NCBI GenBank assembly: GCA_035273885.1
Contig: DATEOR010000001.1
Location: 1 to 29,722 of the forward strand
DNA from: DATEOR01 sp035273885
GTDB lineage: Bacteria; Actinomycetota; Thermoleophilia; Gaiellales; Gaiellaceae
Direction of reading: 5' to 3'
Length of the DNA: 29,722 nt
In this document: positions 26,366 to 29,722 of the stretch, piece by piece
Numbering within the stretch: position 1 is the stretch's first letter
How the letters are laid out: each line of letters begins with the position of its first letter
Notes under the pieces: model-generated
Told to the model about the DNA's origin: nothing
The model's input: the letters and a program-made list of their open reading frames with translations, nothing else
The model's database searches: none
Made by a program: the position numbers and the translations under genes

Positions 26366-27628
26366 GTGCCACCGGTCGTCCGCTTCGCTCCGAGCCCGAC
26401 GGGATTCCTGCACATCGGGGGAGTCCACACGGCGCTCTTCAACTGGCTCTACGCCCGCCACGAAGGCGGCGAGTTCCGGCTGCGGATCGAGAACACGGAC
26501 ACCAGCCGTGAGATCGCCGAGGCGTCCGAGCAGATCATGGAGTCTCTCCGGTGGCTCGGCCTCGACTGGGACGACGAGGTCACGTACCAGCTCGACCGCA
26601 TGGAGCGGTGCAAGGAGGAGGCGCAGCGGCTCGTCGGCGAGGGCACGGCCTACGAGGACGAGGGCGCGATCAGGATCCGCATGCCCGACGAGGGCTCGAC
26701 GTCCTGGGACGATCTCGTCCGCGGGCAGATCGAGGTTCCGAGCGAGAAGCTCGAGGACCTCGTCGCAGTGCGAGCCGACGGGCGCCCGACGTACAACTTC
26801 GCCTCGCCGGTCGAGGACTGGCTCGATGGGATCACGCACGTCATTCGCGGCGAGGACCACATCTCGAACACGCCGAAGCAGATCCGCGTGCTCGAGGCCC
26901 TCGGCGCGCCGCTGCCCGAGTACGCCCACCTCGGCAACATCTACGGGCCCGACGGGAAGAAGCTCTCCAAGCGCCACGGCGCCGTCTCGGTGGAGGAGTT
27001 CAGGACGGCGGGCTACTACGCACCCGCGCTCCTCAACTACCTCGCGCTCCTCGGCTGGAGCTACGACGACCGCACCGAGATCTTCAGCCGCGACGACCTC
27101 GTCCGCCTCTTCACGCTGGAGCGGGTGGGCGCCAGCCCGGCGGTGTTCGACTACGACAAGCTCAACCACCTGAATGGGCTCTACCTGCGCGGGCTCTCGC
27201 CGGAGGAATACGCGGACGCGCTCCTCACCTGGCTCCGTGAGCAGGGCTACGAATGGGAGGAGGAGCTCGTTCGCCAGGCCGCACCGCTCGTCCAGGAGAA
27301 GATCGGGACCTTCGGCGAGTTCCCGGCCTTCGCGGGGTTCTTCTTCGACCGCGTGGCGCCGGACCCGGCTCTGCTGGACGGCTCCGGCCCCTTGCTGGCC
27401 CAGGCCCGGTCGACCCTCGCTGGCCTCGAGCCCTTCGACTCCGAGCGGATCGAGGGCGCACTTCGGGAGCTGGCTGAACGCCAGGGGCTGAAGCCTCGAC
27501 AGGCGTTCCAGCCGATTCGCGCGGCCGTCACCGGCTCGAACGTCTCGCCGGGGCTCTTCGAGTCGATCGAGCTCCTCGGCCGCGAGGAGACGCTGGCCAG
27601 ACTCGACGCTGCGGCCGAAACTTTCTAG
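26366..27628 (+). CDS. gltX: Glutamyl-tRNA synthetase, short form
   Basis: This class I synthetase charges tRNA with glutamate. RFAPSPTGFLHIGG holds the HIGH motif (HIGG, 16-19), GEDHISNTPKQI and NIYGPDGKKLSKRHG hold the second half of the active site with the KMSKS motif as KLSKR (199-203). The C-terminal helical domain includes QAFQPIRAAVTGSNVSPGLFE. The protein is only 420 residues, against about 470-490 usually. Between GTAYED (93-98) and AIRIRMPDEG (101-110) the stretch of about 40-45 residues that holds the cysteine zinc-binding region in E. coli is absent. Whether it is discriminating or also charges tRNA-Gln cannot be told. The GTG start is apparently leaderless. Confidence 0.94.
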   Translation: MPPVVRFAPSPTGFLHIGGVHTALFNWLYARHEGGEFRLRIENTDTSREIAEASEQIMESLRWLGLDWDDEVTYQLDRMERCKEEAQRLVGEGTAYEDEGAIRIRMPDEGSTSWDDLVRGQIEVPSEKLEDLVAVRADGRPTYNFASPVEDWLDGITHVIRGEDHISNTPKQIRVLEALGAPLPEYAHLGNIYGPDGKKLSKRHGAVSVEEFRTAGYYAPALLNYLALLGWSYDDRTEIFSRDDLVRLFTLERVGASPAVFDYDKLNHLNGLYLRGLSPEEYADALLTWLREQGYEWEEELVRQAAPLVQEKIGTFGEFPAFAGFFFDRVAPDPALLDGSGPLLAQARSTLAGLEPFDSERIEGALRELAERQGLKPRQAFQPIRAAVTGSNVSPGLFESIELLGREETLARLDAAAETF

Positions 27629-27649
27629 GCGCTCTGGGGCGGCGAGTGG

Positions 27650-28249
27650 CTAGGGGCGATAGAGGATGAAGCCGCCGGCGAAGAGCGCGAGCCCGGCGGC
27701 CCACACGGGCCACGCGACGAGCACCGCGCCTGCCGTGAAGAGGAAGGCGCCCCCGAGGATGAGGACGGTGGCCACGATCGCCGTCCACGACGCGCCCTGG
27801 TGCTCGGCCAGGCGGCGTTCGGGCGGCGGAGCGGGAACCTCCGCGGCGAGGGCATTCGTCCGCTCGAGCGCCCGCAGGCGGGCGAGGCGGACGCGGAAGA
27901 GCGAGCCACGCCACTCCGGGAGCAGCGGCTCGACCCCATCGGCCTCGTCGATCTCGACGGCGTAGGCGACCTCGGCGGTCGCGTCGCGCGCCTCGGCGAG
28001 GGCGGCGACGAGCTCCTCGTGCAGGTCTTCGGCGGTCGGGGGCGGCTCGATGCCGACGGCGAGCTCGGCGCCCGCGTGGAGCGAGTACTGAAGCCCCGGG
28101 AGCTCGTCCGAGTGCTCTTCCACGAGCACGTCCGGAGGAGTCTCGGCGATGCGCTCGAGGCGGGTCAAAGCCGTCCCGACGCGCTCCCAGAGATCCGTGA
28201 CTGCAGCCGAATACGTCTGCCGTCCGCCGGTCCGAACGGATGGTTCCAT
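27650..28249 (-). CDS. Hypothetical protein with C-terminal membrane hairpin
   Basis: No family is recognised. The 199-residue protein has an acidic, probably helical N-terminal region (about 1-150) and two closely spaced transmembrane segments near the C-terminus (about 153-173 and 177-194), ending in YRP. It resembles a tail-anchored cytoplasmic protein. ATG 28249 follows TATGAT by 10 nt; longer forms starting at in-frame ATGs inside that hexamer are possible. It lies 26 bp downstream of the flippase gene on the same strand and is convergent with gltX, 21 bp apart. Confidence 0.65.
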   Translation of the reverse strand: MEPSVRTGGRQTYSAAVTDLWERVGTALTRLERIAETPPDVLVEEHSDELPGLQYSLHAGAELAVGIEPPPTAEDLHEELVAALAEARDATAEVAYAVEIDEADGVEPLLPEWRGSLFRVRLARLRALERTNALAAEVPAPPPERRLAEHQGASWTAIVATVLILGGAFLFTAGAVLVAWPVWAAGLALFAGGFILYRP

Positions 28250-28259
28250 GCGCCCCGCC

Positions 28260-28265
28260 ATCATA
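28260..28265 (-). promoter_or_regulatory. Putative -10 hexamer TATGAT for membrane-hairpin gene
   Basis: TATGAT on the minus strand matches the -10 consensus in five of six positions and lies 10 nt before ATG 28249, in the short gap after the flippase gene. It suggests an independent, nearly leaderless transcript. Confidence 0.45.
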
Positions 28266-28275
28266 CGCCGTTCGC

Positions 28276-29301
28276 TCAGCCGGGAAGAGCAGAGCGCGAG
28301 GGCTGCGCAGCGGCCTCGGTGGCGGCCGGTTCGTCTGTGGCGTCCGGTTCGTCTGTGGCGTCCCTGAGCTCCTTGTCGGCCATGACGTGCTGCCGCCAGC
28401 GAAGCGTGCGGAGCATGACGGCGATCGCGCCGAAGCCGAGCAGGACGTTCACCGCCGTCGTCACGAGCTGCATGCCGACGCTGAAGCCGAGAACGGTGCT
28501 CGCTGCGGCAGTCCCGCTGAAGGCGAAGACGAGGACGGCCTGCTGCGTCCCCGCTCCTCCGGGCGTGAAGGGGAGGAGCGTCGAGAGCCCCTGCACGACG
28601 AGGACGGTGACCGTCGCCTCCACGCTCGCGGGGATGTGAAACGCCTCGAGAAAGAAGTAGACGCCCGCGCCGCGCGCGAGCCAGCTCGCCGCCTGCCACG
28701 TCACGACTCCGGTGAGGAAGGCGCGACGGTCGCGGAGGATCGCGAAGCCCTGCGCCAGCTTCGCCCTGAACTGGTTCACATGGTGCGATGCCCAGCCGAA
28801 GCCGATGATCGCCAGGCCGATCAGTACGCAGCCGATGAACGCTGAGATCACGGGATGGCGGATGACGAAGGCCCAGTCGAAGGCGGGGAGCGCGGGAAGG
28901 TCCGGGATCCCGGGGAGGATTCCCAGCTTGAGCGCCCAGAGAAAGAGGATCGACGCAACGACGAAGTCGAAGAGCGTCTCGACGACGAGGCTCGAGGCGA
29001 GGGTCGGGTAGCTCGACTCTTTCACCTGTCGTTTGACGAGGTAGAGCTTCACGACGTCGCCGCCGCGGGCGGGTGCGATCGAGTTGACGCCCACGCCGGC
29101 CATGTAGGAGCCGAAGACGCCCCAGTAGGGCACGCGCGTTCCCGGGTACGACGCCCGCAGGATGTTCTGCCAAGCGCGTCCTCTCAGGAGCAGCTTGACG
29201 ACGTGCAGCGAGATGGCCAGGAAGAGTGGCCAGAACGCGACCGACGCGATCGTGTCGAAGAACGCCTGGCAGGCGTCGAGAAAGCCCCTAACGTCGTCCA
29301 C
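28276..29301 (-). CDS. LPG-synthase-type transmembrane protein (flippase-like, UPF0104)
   Basis: The protein matches the membrane domain of lysylphosphatidylglycerol synthases, found alone in many bacteria and proposed to flip or handle lipid-linked substrates. It has about eight hydrophobic helices in 341 residues. Signature blocks are SISLHVVKLLLRGRAWQNIL-like (SLHVVKLLLRGRAW near 31-44), NSIAPARGGDVVKLYLVKR and the late loop LLPFTPGGAGTQQAVLV. The aminoacyl-transfer domain is absent, so lysyl-PG synthesis is not expected. The C-terminal tail is acidic with a short ATDEPD repeat. GTG 29301 has TACATT 6 nt upstream and no ribosome binding site. Confidence 0.85.
   Translation of the reverse strand: MDDVRGFLDACQAFFDTIASVAFWPLFLAISLHVVKLLLRGRAWQNILRASYPGTRVPYWGVFGSYMAGVGVNSIAPARGGDVVKLYLVKRQVKESSYPTLASSLVVETLFDFVVASILFLWALKLGILPGIPDLPALPAFDWAFVIRHPVISAFIGCVLIGLAIIGFGWASHHVNQFRAKLAQGFAILRDRRAFLTGVVTWQAASWLARGAGVYFFLEAFHIPASVEATVTVLVVQGLSTLLPFTPGGAGTQQAVLVFAFSGTAAASTVLGFSVGMQLVTTAVNVLLGFGAIAVMLRTLRWRQHVMADKELRDATDEPDATDEPAATEAAAQPSRSALPG
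28326..28361. repeat. Two perfect 18-bp tandem copies in the flippase gene
   Basis: Positions 28326-28343 and 28344-28361 are identical 18-bp units. They encode the repeated six residues ATDEPD in the cytoplasmic tail of the flippase-like protein. Being in frame, copy-number changes would lengthen or shorten the tail without disrupting it. Confidence 0.85.
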
Positions 29302-29307
29302 GGACTG

Positions 29308-29313
29308 AATGTA
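29308..29313 (-). promoter_or_regulatory. Putative -10 hexamer for leaderless flippase gene
   Basis: TACATT on the minus strand lies exactly 6 nt before GTG 29301, with no Shine-Dalgarno sequence between. It repeats the TANNNT-N6-GTG arrangement of mraY, nfo and gltX. Confidence 0.5.
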
Positions 29314-29352
29314 GCGGAGCCCATGGCTTGCGCCCGGGTCGCGGCGCGAATG

Positions 29353-29384
29353 TCAGAAGGCCGCCCCGGGGGGCGGCCTTCTGA
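29353..29384 (-). terminator. Hairpin terminator of the protease gene
   Basis: Positions 29353-29366 pair perfectly with 29371-29384 (arms start TCAGAAGGCCG), giving a 14-bp stem with a 4-nt loop. It begins 16 nt after the protease stop codon on the minus strand and has no T-tract. It insulates the flippase gene from the protease. Confidence 0.75.
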
Positions 29385-29400
29385 GTGCTTGCAGAATCGG

Positions 29401-29722
29401 CTAGCCGCCGACGGCCGCGAGGGCGTTCACGATCCCGTCGCCGTAGAAGCCGTTGTACTCAGCGGAGCCTTCGCACAGCGCGTTCCAGCTGGCCGGCCGC
29501 CCGACGAGCGTGTAGTCGACGAGGGGCGGAGTCGGGCACGCAGTGTCGGTGGCGGTTTCCCGCAGGATCTCGCGAACCGCCGTCGGATCCATGGTGAGTC
29601 CGCCGTGGACGAGGTCCGCCGTCCCGTACTGGCTGACGATCAGGGCGGCCACTCCGGCCGCGTGCGGCGAGGCCATCGAAGTGCCCTGGATCAGCTGGTA
29701 GTAGGAGCATTCGGTGATGGAC
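29401..29722 (-). CDS. Subtilisin-like serine protease (S8), 5' partial
   Basis: Only the C-terminal 106 residues or so are in the window. The catalytic-serine block QGTSMASPHAAGVAALI is unmistakable for peptidase family S8. The frame is open to the window edge, so the aspartate and histidine blocks and any signal peptide lie outside. After the serine block come two cysteines (in TACPTPP and NALCEGS) and the GDGIVNALAAVGG end, typical of the last catalytic-domain helix. No extra domain follows before the stop. Secretion is likely from the family but cannot be seen here. Confidence 0.9.
   Translation of the reverse strand, partial: SITECSYYQLIQGTSMASPHAAGVAALIVSQYGTADLVHGGLTMDPTAVREILRETATDTACPTPPLVDYTLVGRPASWNALCEGSAEYNGFYGDGIVNALAAVGG

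Noticed and set aside
26349..26372. Upstream GTG 26372 as the endonuclease IV start
   Set aside because: It would add eight unconserved residues, overlap the gltX start and place the likely -10 hexamer inside the coding region.
28266..29173. Long N-terminal extension of the membrane-hairpin protein into the flippase gene
   Set aside because: The extension is an Arg-rich shadow of the flippase gene; the protein-like part begins at ATG 28249.

Overview
The window is high-G+C, densely packed bacterial chromosome with frequent GTG starts. The protein sequences look actinobacterial: GGTAGH-type MurG, TAGEGGGTGTG FtsZ, two-gene glycine decarboxylase, and a small two-helix membrane protein of the kind often labelled LigA. 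The compact enzymes and the gene mix suggest a deep-branching lineage such as Thermoleophilia (Gaiellales/Solirubrobacterales). That placement is inference; no rRNA is present to confirm it. I see no tRNA, CRISPR array, insertion sequence or prophage, and no gap longer than about 160 bp between genes.

Region 1 (1-10774, + strand) is a division and cell wall (dcw) cluster: murE (5' end outside the window), murF, mraY, murD, ftsW, murG, murC, murB, ftsQ, ftsZ. Most junctions overlap by a few bases. The DNPR motif in MurE points to meso-diaminopimelate peptidoglycan. ftsZ has its own promoter (TTGACA-N17-TACTCT) and a good ribosome binding site. No ddl or ftsA is seen between murB and ftsZ, and no sepF or ylm genes follow ftsZ.

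Region 2 (10799-18147, +) is amino-acid catabolism: a tryptophanase-type PLP lyase, the glycine cleavage genes gcvT-gcvH-gcvPA-gcvPB, an unrecognised 87-residue protein, a small cupin, and a threonine aldolase that would supply glycine to the cleavage system.

Region 3 (18144-24995) holds membrane and transport genes: a TMEM175-type potassium channel (-), a MacB/FtsX-type ABC permease and its ATPase (-), a two-helix membrane protein (+), a Ca2+/H+ antiporter (-) and a HAD hydrolase (+).

Region 4 (25076-29722) has a nine-cysteine protein (+), endonuclease IV (-), a short glutamyl-tRNA synthetase (+), a membrane-anchored hypothetical (-), an LPG-synthase-type flippase (-) and the C-terminal end of a subtilisin-like protease (-).

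The most striking pattern is regulatory. Eleven genes have a TANNNT -10 hexamer 6-10 nt before the start codon and no Shine-Dalgarno sequence, which predicts widespread leaderless transcription. At two divergent pairs (nfo/gltX and cax/HAD) the opposite -10 elements overlap. Other points of note are a glutamyl-tRNA synthetase lacking the usual zinc-binding insert, shortened MurC and MurD, a MurF with an altered P-loop, a murD that seems to need an AUA start, and an ABC permease with an extra membrane module.
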